Assembly: GCF_024296925.1 (NCBI RefSeq)
Contig: NZ_CP101125.1
Coordinates: forward strand, 188,501 to 252,500
Length of the DNA stretch: 64,000 nucleotides
Direction: 5' to 3'
From: Pseudomonas nunensis
GTDB taxonomy: Bacteria > Pseudomonadota > Gammaproteobacteria > Pseudomonadales > Pseudomonadaceae
In this document: positions 17,007 to 24,733 of the stretch, piece after piece
Layout: the number at the start of each line of letters is the position of its first letter
Numbering within the stretch: the first letter of the stretch is position 1
Translations under genes and position numbers: made by a program
The notes under the pieces: model-generated
The model's database searches: none
What the model was told of the DNA's origin: nothing
Seen by the model: the letters and a program-made list of their open reading frames with translations, nothing else

Positions 17007-17482
17007 ACGTCCTCCCGGCAAGCGTCGAGCAAGGCATCCAGACGCTCGGCACTCAGCCGCGCATGCACCTTGCCATCCAGCTCCAGGGCCGGCGAACAGG
17101 CGCAAGCGCCGAGGCAATACACCGGCCGCAAACTGATGCTGCCGTCGGCACTGCTGCCGTGGTCGTCCAGTTGCAGACGGTCGCGCAACTGCGCCGCAAG
17201 CTGCTCGGCGCCGCGACTCTTGCACGACTCGGCCCGGCACAGCCGCAAGATATGCCGGGCGGGCGGCGCGGTGCGGAAGTCATGGTAAAAGCTGATCACC
17301 CCACGAATCTCGGCCTGACTCTGGTTGAGGGCGTGGGCAATCTCGGGAATGGCAACATCGGGGATGTAACCGATGCCCTCCTGAATCTCATGGAGGATCG
17401 GCAACAGTGCACCCGGAGAGCGTTTGTGGCGCTCCAGCAAGCTGTTGACCATCGGCAGGTGCAACAACATCTCATCAGGCAT
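17003..17482 (-). CDS. fdsG: NAD-dependent formate dehydrogenase gamma subunit
   Basis: 159-residue NuoE-like [2Fe-2S] protein. Helical N-terminus (LLPILHEIQEGIGYIPD) and thioredoxin fold with four cluster Cys (LCRAESC and YCLGACACSP). I prefer ATG 17482, which has GAGGA upstream, over the longer frame to 17554. First gene of the fds operon; expression presumably starts in the 17483-17859 gap. Confidence 0.93.
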   Translation of the reverse strand: MPDEMLLHLPMVNSLLERHKRSPGALLPILHEIQEGIGYIPDVAIPEIAHALNQSQAEIRGVISFYHDFRTAPPARHILRLCRAESCKSRGAEQLAAQLRDRLQLDDHGSSADGSISLRPVYCLGACACSPALELDGKVHARLSAERLDALLDACREDV

Positions 17483-17859
17483 ACAGCATTCCTCACGGTC
17501 ACGGACAAACCAGAAGGTCGTCGGTTGTCCGAAAGTGTCGGCTGCGGCGTTCACACCACGTCACGGTATCGTGGCATTTTTTGCCGTTGGCCAGGCACCC
17601 TGAGCGGGCATCTTGTTGGGCCCGGTACGGTCTTCGCCGCACCTCTTCAGGGCATAAATTGCAGCTTGCCACGCCGGCATTGATTCAACGGTACAAAAGC
17701 GACGTGCTCGGTTCTTTCCACGACCACCCGTTAAGTCTAGAAGAGCACTGACGAAGGCGCGCACTGTCTGAAATGTTTTGTGGCACAAGCACTGCGCACC
17801 CATCCACTACAGTGAACGTACGATGCCGTTCGGCGCGAACTGATCGCCAAGGAGTCAAC
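17483..17859. other. Divergent intergenic region, fdsG / secreted-protein gene
   Basis: 377 bases between divergent genes; I see no convincing ORF. It must hold the fds promoter (minus) and the promoter for the gene at 17860. One dyad, CCACG (17556-17560) and CGTGG (17570-17574) with a nine-base spacer, lies about 75 bases upstream of fdsG and could be an operator. No regulator gene for fds is nearby. Confidence 0.4.
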
Positions 17860-18312
17860 ATGAAGAGAGCTATCCTGCCGGCGCTGGCCATCCTGATCGC
17901 GGCGCAATCCCCGGCCTACGCCATCAACGACAAATATCGCAAACAACTGGAGCAATCCGGCTGCACCCAAGTCAGCGAAACCCAAGGCTGCGACATCCAC
18001 AAAACCAAAGCCGAAAACGCCAAGGCCGGCTTCACCAACCCCGCCGCCGACAATCCAGGCACCCAGACTCCTTACGCCGGGCAGTGGGTGGCCAAGAGTG
18101 AAGCGGGCACGACCGTCGCCACCATCCGCATCGATGCCAAAGAACAAGTGTGGGTCAACGGCAAACGGGTCAACGCCAAACGCACCGACGGCACATTGCA
18201 GTTTCGCGAGGGTAAGATCGTCTTCACCATTCAGGGTGATCGGCGATTGCAAAATCAGGACTATTGGACCGACCGCGATGCAGGGACCAAAGGACCGATC
18301 CAAATTGAATAA
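17860..18312 (+). CDS. Small secreted protein, unknown function
   Basis: 150 residues. Signal peptide MKRAILPALAILIAAQSPAYA with a clean AYA cleavage site. The mature part has a Cys pair (SGCTQVSETQGCDIHK) and a beta-rich C-terminal half (TVATIRIDAKEQVWVNGKRV, GKIVFTIQGDRRL). AAGGAG precedes ATG 17860. The next gene starts 12 bases downstream, so the two are probably cotranscribed. No family recognised. Confidence 0.75.
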   Translation: MKRAILPALAILIAAQSPAYAINDKYRKQLEQSGCTQVSETQGCDIHKTKAENAKAGFTNPAADNPGTQTPYAGQWVAKSEAGTTVATIRIDAKEQVWVNGKRVNAKRTDGTLQFREGKIVFTIQGDRRLQNQDYWTDRDAGTKGPIQIE

Positions 18313-18324
18313 CAGGAGCGACAC

Positions 18325-18693
18325 ATGATTGATTTCAACAACAAGGGATTCTTCAAACTCAAGCAAAACGATGAATACGCCGAACGCGTTGCCGATCTTT
18401 TGCTCAACGGCGAACAGGTCATCGACTCGTACAAATCCATGCGCGATGGCGTGGTCTTCACCAACAAACGCATCATCGCCGTAAACGTCCAGGGCATCAC
18501 CGGCAGCAAAAAAGACTTCACCTCGCTGCCATACAAAAACATCGTCGCGTACTCGGTGGAAACGTCTGGCACGTTCGATCTGGATTCCGAACTGGAGATC
18601 TACTTTTCGTCGCTTGGGAAGGTGAAATTCGAATTCACCGGCAGGACATCAATGGTGGAAATCTCAAAACTCATCTCCCAACACGTCCTCTGA
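18325..18693 (+). CDS. Bacterial PH-like domain protein
   Basis: 122-residue cytoplasmic protein resembling the bacterial pleckstrin-homology family (bPH/PH_8). After about 25 residues comes the typical pattern GEQVIDSYKSMRDGVVFTNKRIIAVN, then SLPYKNIVAYSVE and a C-terminal helix (SMVEISKLISQHVL). The frequent 'FTNKR' beta-turn is characteristic. AGGAG precedes the ATG. Function of this family is poorly known. Confidence 0.8.
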   Translation: MIDFNNKGFFKLKQNDEYAERVADLLLNGEQVIDSYKSMRDGVVFTNKRIIAVNVQGITGSKKDFTSLPYKNIVAYSVETSGTFDLDSELEIYFSSLGKVKFEFTGRTSMVEISKLISQHVL

Positions 18694-18703
18694 CCCCAAC
18701 ACG

Positions 18704-18727
18704 AAAAAGCCCCGAAAACTCGGGGCT
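18704..18727 (-). terminator. Terminator for the DUF3077-like gene
   Basis: Stem AGCCCCGA (18708-18715), loop AAAC, TCGGGGCT (18720-18727). On the minus strand it is followed by five T, so it best serves the gene at 18844-19146. Its stem is the same as that of the 12336 hairpin. Confidence 0.7.
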
Positions 18728-18750
18728 AAAACTGGCTAAACACATGCCCT

Positions 18751-18780
18751 TGTAGGAGCGAAGCTTGCTCGCGAAAGCGC
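18751..18780 (+). repeat. Single REP element
   Basis: TGTAGGAGCGAAGCTTGCTC followed by GCGAAAGCGC: one arm of the Pseudomonas REP family, here without a partner arm. Confidence 0.8.
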
Positions 18781-18843
18781 CAGCCCAGCCAACACCAATG
18801 CTGAACCTACTACGACCCTCCCAAACAACCCGCTCCCCCGTTT

Positions 18844-19146
18844 CTACTTCTCCGCCGCCCGCTTAGGCGGCACAGTAGAATCCCGCCCCCGCGTCAACAC
18901 CTTCACCGCATCATCCACCAACGCCTTACTCATCGACGTCAAATAATGCGCAGCCCAGGCATGACGGTCGGTGTCCCTGTCAAAGGCAGCCTCTTCGGTA
19001 AGCGACTTAGCCAAACGCAGAAAGTCAGAAGCCATGGACAACGCATCACCAAGCGGCACATCGCGAGTGACGTGGAACAGCGGTTGATCTGCACAGTAAA
19101 TGGCCGGGGTCAGGCCGATGGTTTTGAGTTCGGTTGGATCGGTCAT
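18844..19146 (-). CDS. DUF3077-like domain protein
   Basis: 100 residues. The central segment (LFHVTRDVPLGDALSMASDFLRLAKSL, then DRHAWAAHYLTSMSKALVDDA) matches what I know as DUF3077, a Pseudomonas family of unknown function. The ATG overlaps the stop of a 38-codon small ORF as ATGA, which points to translational coupling with the leader described below. Ends at the 18704 terminator. Confidence 0.75.
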   Translation of the reverse strand: MTDPTELKTIGLTPAIYCADQPLFHVTRDVPLGDALSMASDFLRLAKSLTEEAAFDRDTDRHAWAAHYLTSMSKALVDDAVKVLTRGRDSTVPPKRAAEK

Positions 19147-19259
19147 TGGGCTTCTCCGGTGATGGAGAGGCGATGGGGTAGGGCGGGTGAGGCGTTACGC
19201 GAATGGGGACTGCGTAGAGGGGAAAGGCAAAGTTTGTACGGATTGCTGGTGATAGTCAT
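19143..19259 (-). CDS. Small ORF (38 aa) translationally coupled to the DUF3077-like gene
   Basis: ATG 19259 has AAGGA eight bases upstream, a far better ribosome-binding site than the downstream gene has. It begins MTITSNPYKLCLSPLRSP and its TGA overlaps the ATG of the DUF3077-like gene. Either a real small protein or a leader whose translation opens the next start. No homology recognised. Confidence 0.5.
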   Translation of the reverse strand: MTITSNPYKLCLSPLRSPHSRNASPALPHRLSITGEAQ

Positions 19260-19261
19260 GG

Positions 19262-19480
19262 TCAACGTCCTTGATATGAGGAGCTGCCACGTTCGTTACC
19301 ACACGAATGGGTGACAGCTGTGCGCAGGGTGGTAAACCGGGAATCAAGGAAACCGGCACGTCCGAAGACGTCCCACGCACAGCTGCCATAACTCACGCTT
19401 GCTGGCATAAAAAAAGCGCCGGCAGACGTGATTGGGGCGCTGTAGCGCCTTGAATAACACGGGTTACCACACCCGGTCAC
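19262..19480 (-). CDS. Possible leader ORF (72 codons, GTG start) spanning the hairpin region
   Basis: GTG 19480 overlaps the stop of a 12-codon ORF as GTGA, and the frame ends three bases before the start of the 38-aa ORF. It encodes a Cys/Gly-rich sequence with SCAWDVFGRAGFLDSRF in the middle. All the strong hairpins of the leader lie inside it. It has no Shine-Dalgarno of its own, so translation would depend on coupling. It resembles in layout the ash/icd-type leader ORFs of phages, but I cannot claim homology. Confidence 0.35.
   Translation of the reverse strand: MTGCGNPCYSRRYSAPITSAGAFFMPASVSYGSCAWDVFGRAGFLDSRFTTLRTAVTHSCGNERGSSSYQGR
19294..19475 (-). promoter_or_regulatory. Structured leader RNA with attenuator-like alternative stems
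   Basis: On the minus strand: a hairpin (19460-19475) with stem CGGGT/ACCCG; an antiterminator-like stem GGCGCT/AGCGCC (19436-19449); then a second GGCGCT (19415-19420) followed by seven T (19409-19415 as A on plus), able to pair with the same AGCGCC and form a terminator. Further on lie an ACGTC-TTCG-GACGT hairpin (19358-19371), a 10-bp long-range stem (19315-19324 with 19376-19385), and a TTCGT/ACGAA hairpin near 19292-19307. The first and last hairpins show the same six-base loop with different stems. The rest of the 19147-19628 gap holds no other gene. Confidence 0.5.
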
Positions 19481-19515
19481 TGAATTGGCAGCGACGGTGG
19501 GAGGTTATCGTGCAT
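19477..19515 (-). CDS. 12-residue upstream ORF of the leader
   Basis: ATG 19515 encodes MHDNLPPSLPIQ and a TGA that overlaps the next GTG. A weak AAGAG lies upstream. It would be the entry point for ribosomes into the chain of small ORFs leading to the DUF3077-like gene. Very short, so support is mainly positional. Confidence 0.3.
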   Translation of the reverse strand: MHDNLPPSLPIQ

Positions 19516-19628
19516 GCTCTTTTCCCGCAACCTTAGAAATCCCATACGCAAACTGCTGAGATGAAAAAAGCGGTTTGTCACCTTTTCTGCAGGTAGCATC
19601 CGTGGAACAAATCTGTCCCTTATCGCCG

Positions 19629-22022
19629 TTAATTAAAGGTCATGGCTCTATTTTTTAGATTGATACGATCAACTATTTTGCCTGAGCGATTAAATTTGTA
19701 GTTCATATAGCTTGATATGTTTGTGTCGTGCGTTGAAAGTATAAACTGGTGTTCGCTGAACTCGTAACGCAATAACTGAGTGAGTGAAGCCATATTTATT
19801 TCGTCCATAGACTGCATTGGGTCGTCAATGAGGACGCATTTTAGTTTTGAAGGGTAAAGTTTGTTCATTGCAAGGGCGAATGAAATAATTAATCCGGAAA
19901 GTTGACCGGAGCTCATTGTGTACCAGGCATCGTGGTCATCATTTCGCTCAGAGCAAAATCGTATATAAGGTATGGAACCTTTGCTTCCAGTGTCGAGGGT
20001 CTTTAAAAATATCCCGGTTCCTTCTGGTCTGGTTTGTAAGACTTTGGAACTGTAGACGTAGAAAGGAATTGCTATTTTTGCAGCGACTATAGACTCATAA
20101 CTTTGGATTTCTTTTTTGTAAATAGTCGAAACTTCTAATATGTCTAATTTTCTATCCGATATTTTTGATAGTCTATTGTTTAGAGTGTTTTGAAGGTCGA
20201 GGTTTCTGTTTATTAGCTCATTTTTGTTATGCAGATCAATTTGGGTTAGGAAGTTATAATCGTTAGTTATATCGTTGTTCGTGATTGTCATAAGAACCGC
20301 CTTATCCATTTCAAGAAATTTCGCTGCTGTAATAATGTCTTGGAATTTTGGTAGTTCGTCGCTGATAGGGATCTTTGTCTGGTTTATAGATGATTTTAGC
20401 CGTGCTAGTTGGGTCGAGTAATCGGCTCTAAATTTATAAATACCGTTATCGATTAGTGCTGATGTGTCTATATTTTTATCGTTTAGCCAAGACTGAACTT
20501 TCTTGAATTTTTCAAATCTATCCTCGTTGATTAGCTTCTGTTCAAAAAAAACCTTCTGACTATTTGTAAAATATTTTGAGTATTTATCAACGATGTGTTG
20601 GCATCGATTAATGGTTTTAAGAATGTAATCAGGAATGAGCTTTTCTAAAATTTCAGCTATGCGCTGCGTGCTTTGGGATGCTTGACTCATGAGTCGCGAG
20701 TAATGAGTGTCTACGTCGCTAATTAACTCGGATAGTCCGGATTTTTTTACGTCGCCACATAATGGGCAAGACACCTCGCCCTCGGGTTCTTTTTGGTTGA
20801 GCGCTTTATAAGCATCTATAAGTGAGATTCGGCTGGAGTTGATTTGGTTTAATGCCAGAGATAAGCCTTTATTTTGTAGCCGTACACTATTTAGTTCTTG
20901 AACGCTTTTAAGTGTCGCATTGTCAGGTGGATAATGACTGGTTATCTTGTCTATAAAGTTTTCGCTAATCGCATTGTTATCCTCTTGATGCATGCTAATT
21001 AGCATTCTTGCCGCATCTACTTTTGTGGAAAGGGTTAGCCACTTGTTTTGCGTTCTATAAAGTTTTTGGATTTCTGAAAAGGAGTCTGCTGAACCCAAAC
21101 GTATAAGATCATTTAACTGCTGGTCGCGATCTAAAAGCAAAATATCAACGGTATTGTTTGAGCTTAACGTTGTATAGATACCAGGTGCGTCTGCAATGTG
21201 GCGTACGGTATCCAAGCTAGCCTTCAAAAAGGTTATTTTCTCGGTATCAATAGTGTTTATGTTTGGCTGTAGGAGCAATGGGCACTTGCCTGATGGGAGC
21301 GAGTTTGTGTTTTTCTCAGTTGTAGTTTGGTTTGGGGTGATAAACGATGAGGCGAGTTTCTTAAGTTCGGCGAGTTCAACCGTTGTTTTTTTGAAAGCAA
21401 AATCAAGAGCTTTTCTTAGTTTTTCAATTTTTTCGAATTCAGTGGTCTGTTTTTCGGTGCCGAATAAGTGACTTAACTGCTTATGTCTGCTGCCTTCATT
21501 ATTGTTTTTTAAAAAGCCAGCAGTTTCTTCTTGTTGTATATAATGCTGGATGTGAAATAATGATTCTATGGACTTTAGTCCTATGAAGTCTCCGAGGTTA
21601 TTTTGAGTCAGTTCTAGCCATTTATCGTCTGTTTCCCAAGATCGTTTGTAAGTTCGTAAAATACACAGATGATAGTCTCGGACTGAAGCTTTTATTCCTT
21701 TTATGTCGGGAGAAATGTACGCCTTTATCACAAGAGTGGTTTTGTCAATTGTATTGATTAATTCAAGTATGATTGTGGTTGATTTACTGTTGTCATATTT
21801 AAGTATGTGAGAGTTCTTTGCTTTTTGATCGCTCGATCCTGTGGCAGACTCAAATCTTGAGATTTTTCCGGTGAAGCAAAGTTCTATGGCGTCGAATAAA
21901 GTTGTTTTTCCGAAACCGTTCGGTCCATCAAAAATGACTGTGTCAACTTCTGAAAAGTTTAGTGAAAGTTTCTTGCTTATGGATTTGAAGTTTTCAATTT
22001 CAAAGCGTCCGATTTTATACAT
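19629..22022 (-). CDS. ABC-3C system ATPase (SMC/RecF-like)
   Basis: 797-residue ABC ATPase of the RecF/SMC type. Walker A is at about residues 33-41 (GPNGFGKTT); a long helical middle region carries a zinc-hook-like CPLCGD near residue 417; the signature MSSGQLSG lies near 700; Walker B (CVLIDDPMQSMDE) near 729; and the His switch in ILSTHD follows. It is the ATPase of an ABC three-component conflict system, overlapping the middle component by eight bases. Coding is AT-rich compared with flanking genes, consistent with horizontal acquisition. The head domains probably dimerise on DNA or nucleoprotein and license the effector. Confidence 0.85.
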   Translation of the reverse strand: MYKIGRFEIENFKSISKKLSLNFSEVDTVIFDGPNGFGKTTLFDAIELCFTGKISRFESATGSSDQKAKNSHILKYDNSKSTTIILELINTIDKTTLVIKAYISPDIKGIKASVRDYHLCILRTYKRSWETDDKWLELTQNNLGDFIGLKSIESLFHIQHYIQQEETAGFLKNNNEGSRHKQLSHLFGTEKQTTEFEKIEKLRKALDFAFKKTTVELAELKKLASSFITPNQTTTEKNTNSLPSGKCPLLLQPNINTIDTEKITFLKASLDTVRHIADAPGIYTTLSSNNTVDILLLDRDQQLNDLIRLGSADSFSEIQKLYRTQNKWLTLSTKVDAARMLISMHQEDNNAISENFIDKITSHYPPDNATLKSVQELNSVRLQNKGLSLALNQINSSRISLIDAYKALNQKEPEGEVSCPLCGDVKKSGLSELISDVDTHYSRLMSQASQSTQRIAEILEKLIPDYILKTINRCQHIVDKYSKYFTNSQKVFFEQKLINEDRFEKFKKVQSWLNDKNIDTSALIDNGIYKFRADYSTQLARLKSSINQTKIPISDELPKFQDIITAAKFLEMDKAVLMTITNNDITNDYNFLTQIDLHNKNELINRNLDLQNTLNNRLSKISDRKLDILEVSTIYKKEIQSYESIVAAKIAIPFYVYSSKVLQTRPEGTGIFLKTLDTGSKGSIPYIRFCSERNDDHDAWYTMSSGQLSGLIISFALAMNKLYPSKLKCVLIDDPMQSMDEINMASLTQLLRYEFSEHQFILSTHDTNISSYMNYKFNRSGKIVDRINLKNRAMTFN

Positions 22023-22713
22023 TTTTATCTTCCTTTGATGAGGCTATCCACGCCTCAAGCGCATCAGCGCTATCTATGTCTAATTCAAGTGCCTCGTCTC
22101 GAATAGTATAAAGATTTTTCAACTGAAGCTTTTGGTCGATTTCGTTGCCTAATTGAATTTGGTCTTCTGGCTTTAGATTGTAGGTTAGAAATGGTAGCTT
22201 GGTATATAACTTAGTTACTACGCTGAATAGGGGGTTGGTGTTATGATCGCGGAACTCTATGAAATCTTCATAGTTGTGCATTACTTCTTCAATCGTAGTC
22301 GCTAGATTTTTATCTGGTGTTTCTAAGATTTTTGAAGATAGAGCTTCCATCTCCTCGATGGTGTAAGCTAAAACACTTTTCTTGAAAAAATATGGGTTTT
22401 CTTCTATTTCAGATATTTTGCGATTCAATAGTGTAGCTTGAGCGTTGGTTGGGGCTGGGTGGCATTTCATTAGTATAAGATTTGTGTTTTTTTCTGCTCC
22501 TTCAACTAAAGAGAAGAAAGGAGCTAGGCTCAAATAAATATCTGATTGTAGTTCGTCTATTATCTGGCTGCTTTCTGTAGAAAAATCTTTGACAATAAAA
22601 AACTCGTCTTGGAGTGCGCCGGTTCGTCGATACAGTCTAGCGTCGAAATCGTTAGGATAGTCAGCGCGAGAATATCCGGCGCCATCGAAGATTAGCTCAA
22701 TTAGATTTATCAT
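22015..22713 (-). CDS. ABC-3C system middle component
   Basis: 232-residue protein located between the effector and the ATPase, overlapping both (ATGA with the effector gene, eight bases with the ATPase). It begins MINLIELIFDGAGYSRADYP and is mostly helical. Placement, size and partner genes match the 'middle component' that defines ABC three-component systems. No catalytic motif is visible; the family is thought to bridge effector and ATPase. AT-rich codon use, as in its neighbours. Confidence 0.75.
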   Translation of the reverse strand: MINLIELIFDGAGYSRADYPNDFDARLYRRTGALQDEFFIVKDFSTESSQIIDELQSDIYLSLAPFFSLVEGAEKNTNLILMKCHPAPTNAQATLLNRKISEIEENPYFFKKSVLAYTIEEMEALSSKILETPDKNLATTIEEVMHNYEDFIEFRDHNTNPLFSVVTKLYTKLPFLTYNLKPEDQIQLGNEIDQKLQLKNLYTIRDEALELDIDSADALEAWIASSKEDKNV

Positions 22714-24360
22714 GAAGCACCGTCGATAGTAGTTACAGCGTCTGCAATGGAAATTAACCTGGTGTGAAGTTTTTTACCAAAATTTGGATGTGGTGATGCT
22801 TGATCATCACTGTAGTCGTTGCCAACTTTTGGAAGTTCGATAGGTGTATTTGTTGATTCTCCAGGCTTAGTTCTAATAGTTATGAAATGATAATTATAGA
22901 TTAGTGCATCTATAATTGTGTCAGTATCACAGGCGTGAGTTATACTCTGTGCTATTTTTTTGTATGCTCTATCTGGATGTCCGATTTCATGCTCTAGGTT
23001 AATGCAGCTTGGAGAATAGCGAAGGTTTTTTTTGCATACTGGATGAAATTCTTTTAGCGTTGTAGATAGTGACGTAATAAATTCTAAAAACACGTTTTTG
23101 AATTCAGAGTGTTGCAGTATTTCGTTGAAATATATATCTAGTGGCGATGTTTTTTTTATGTGTGGTGAGGCTTGCTGTAGTTTTGTTAATAGTTCTGTTG
23201 GTGTTAGTTTTTCTAGGATGTTTGTTTTGTAGTTTTGCAGTCTTTGCAATTTTTGGGAAAGCTGAATGCCAGTTTCGCTCGTGGTAGATTCAGTTTCGAG
23301 TTCCTCTGATAGTGCTTGCTCTATTTTTGAGATTATATTTGTAATTGTGTATTCTGCTCTTGTTGCGAAATATGTTGTATCGTGTTCTCTGATTTCCTTT
23401 TCTAAAATATTGAGCACTGTGGTTAGGTAAAAAGGAGTCACCGGTCTGTTGAACTTTCCAACGGTCGCTCTAGGTCTTAAGTTTTCGTGTCTTTCGCAAA
23501 TGTGTTTGTCTACAGACTCTAGTAATGCGCCCATGTAGCAGGTATAGCTTGCCTCGGATATTAATGTTGTTTCTTTGGGGGTTATTATTGTTTTTATAGA
23601 TTTAATATTTTCCAGGATTGAATGGTTGAGCTCAATATCATTTAGCGCAAGAATGTAAGGCGTGTTTGTACTCTGTCTAAAAAAAATATTGTAGTTGTCG
23701 AGTGTCTTGTCTGGAGATATGGGCGTACTTGCAGTTGAAGACCATGTGTATTTGTCTAGCTCTTGGCTGGGTTCTGAAATTGGGAGTGATGTGTGTACGT
23801 AGTTGGGAACCTTGTCGGAGTAGGCGTTGATTAATAAATTTTGATATTCTTGTAGGCAGCTATTTGTTGGTAGGCGGAGTGATTCTTCAAGTAGTGGGAT
23901 TTTTTTTTGCCAGTCTACTAGAAGTGAATGTTCTGGGGATATTAGCCCGTATGCTATGAGGTCTCGTAGAAGTTGTGTCGATTTTTTTTTCTGGTTCAGA
24001 GATGTCGTGCACACTTAAGTAGTCTAAGAGGTCGTTTTTAGATATTGTGCCTGATCTTCTGGTAAGTATTGTGTCGATTGCATCTTTGTACTTGCTGAAG
24101 TTTGTTTCTTTGTAGTGTTTAACTTGGTGGAGGGATTCGTATTGATCTCCATTTTTAATGGAAAAGTCTTCGAGCCACTCATACTCTAGTTTTATATGCT
24201 CTATTTCCTTTTCGAAGGAGTATTTGTCGTACGCCTTTAAGGTTAGCAGTTTGAGTATTTTTGTCAGGGCAGTGTTTAAGCCAACTTTACCTTGGTAGTT
24301 GAATCCATTCCAAGAGGGAGTAGCGTCATGGAGCGATGATTTACTTCCATTTTGATTCAT
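22710..24360 (-). pseudogene. ABC-3C system effector: nuclease-like N-domain plus C-terminal domain, split by a frameshift at an A9 run
   Basis: Two overlapping frames make one protein. The first (24360 down to 23887) holds a PD-(D/E)XK-like nuclease domain resembling Cap4/DUF4297: WNGFNYQGKVGL near residue 18, an acidic EYEWLED near 59-65, and a QVK near 79-81. The second (24014 down to 22710) continues with a long helical region and a C-terminal domain typical of ABC-3C effectors (EHEIGHPDRAYKKIAQS near the end). They are out of frame at a run of nine A on the coding strand (23990-23982). With eight A, the reading would pass from ...SEPEKK into STQLLRDLIAY and give one protein of about 550 residues. 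It may be a real inactivation, a phase-variable or slippage-expressed gene, or a sequence error. Confidence 0.7.
23982..23990 (-). other. A9 homopolymer (coding strand) at the frameshift
   Basis: Nine T on the plus strand, nine A in the mRNA. Exactly at this tract the effector frame switches; loss of one base or gain of two restores it. Runs of this length favour replication slippage and transcriptional slippage. Confidence 0.85.
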
Positions 24361-24405
24361 CTGATCGATGCCATTCGTTCTGTTTTATTATGATAATTAG
24401 ATTTA

Positions 24406-24435
24406 ACATTACTCTATATTTTGCAGTGATGTCAA
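24406..24435 (-). promoter_or_regulatory. Candidate sigma-70 promoter of the ABC-3C operon
   Basis: Minus-strand TTGACA (24435-24430), 18-base spacer, TAATGT (24411-24406), about 45 bases ahead of the effector ATG. The -35 box is a perfect consensus match. The effector ATG itself has only a weak ribosome-binding site. Confidence 0.5.
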
Positions 24436-24617
24436 ATTGATATTTCTGAGTTGTTTTGGTGTGAGGTTTTTCGGTTCTTTGAGCTTCGTATGGTGTGGAA
24501 GTAAATATTCGATGCTCTTAATTTCTTAAGTTTAGCTTTAATAATAAAGTGCAGCAGTGTGCAGTGTTTTTTTGCTTGTTAAAAACATGTAACTATAGGA
24601 AAGGCGGCAGATTATTG

Positions 24618-24728
24618 GCTACCGTTGACATTAAAAAGGAGCTGCTCATGGTAAAGCGCACGTGGGGGGCAGTGCGGTATTTGGCAGAAGTTAACGCAGT
24701 AGGTGTGTATCACAGTGTTGAGTTGTAG
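24618..24728 (+). pseudogene. Decayed 3' fragment of a paralogue of the secreted gene at 11574
   Basis: The frame reads DIKKELLMVKRT and ends YHSVEL-stop, aligning with EIKKDLLTVKRT and YNRVEL-stop at the C-terminus of the protein encoded at 11574-12320. DNA identity is clear by eye over AAA-to-ACG around the VKRT codons. Small indels separate the two and nothing of the 5' part is present. The rest of the 24361-24733 gap is AT-rich, with no ORF I can support apart from the ABC-3C promoter. It sits immediately beside the ABC-3C island, so the island may have replaced the remainder of the gene. Confidence 0.65.
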
Positions 24729-24733
24729 CAACT

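Noticed and set aside
19560..19628. Sequence with ACAAATCTGTCCC resembling ends of small transposable elements
   Set aside because: Only one copy, no inverted partner or transposase nearby.
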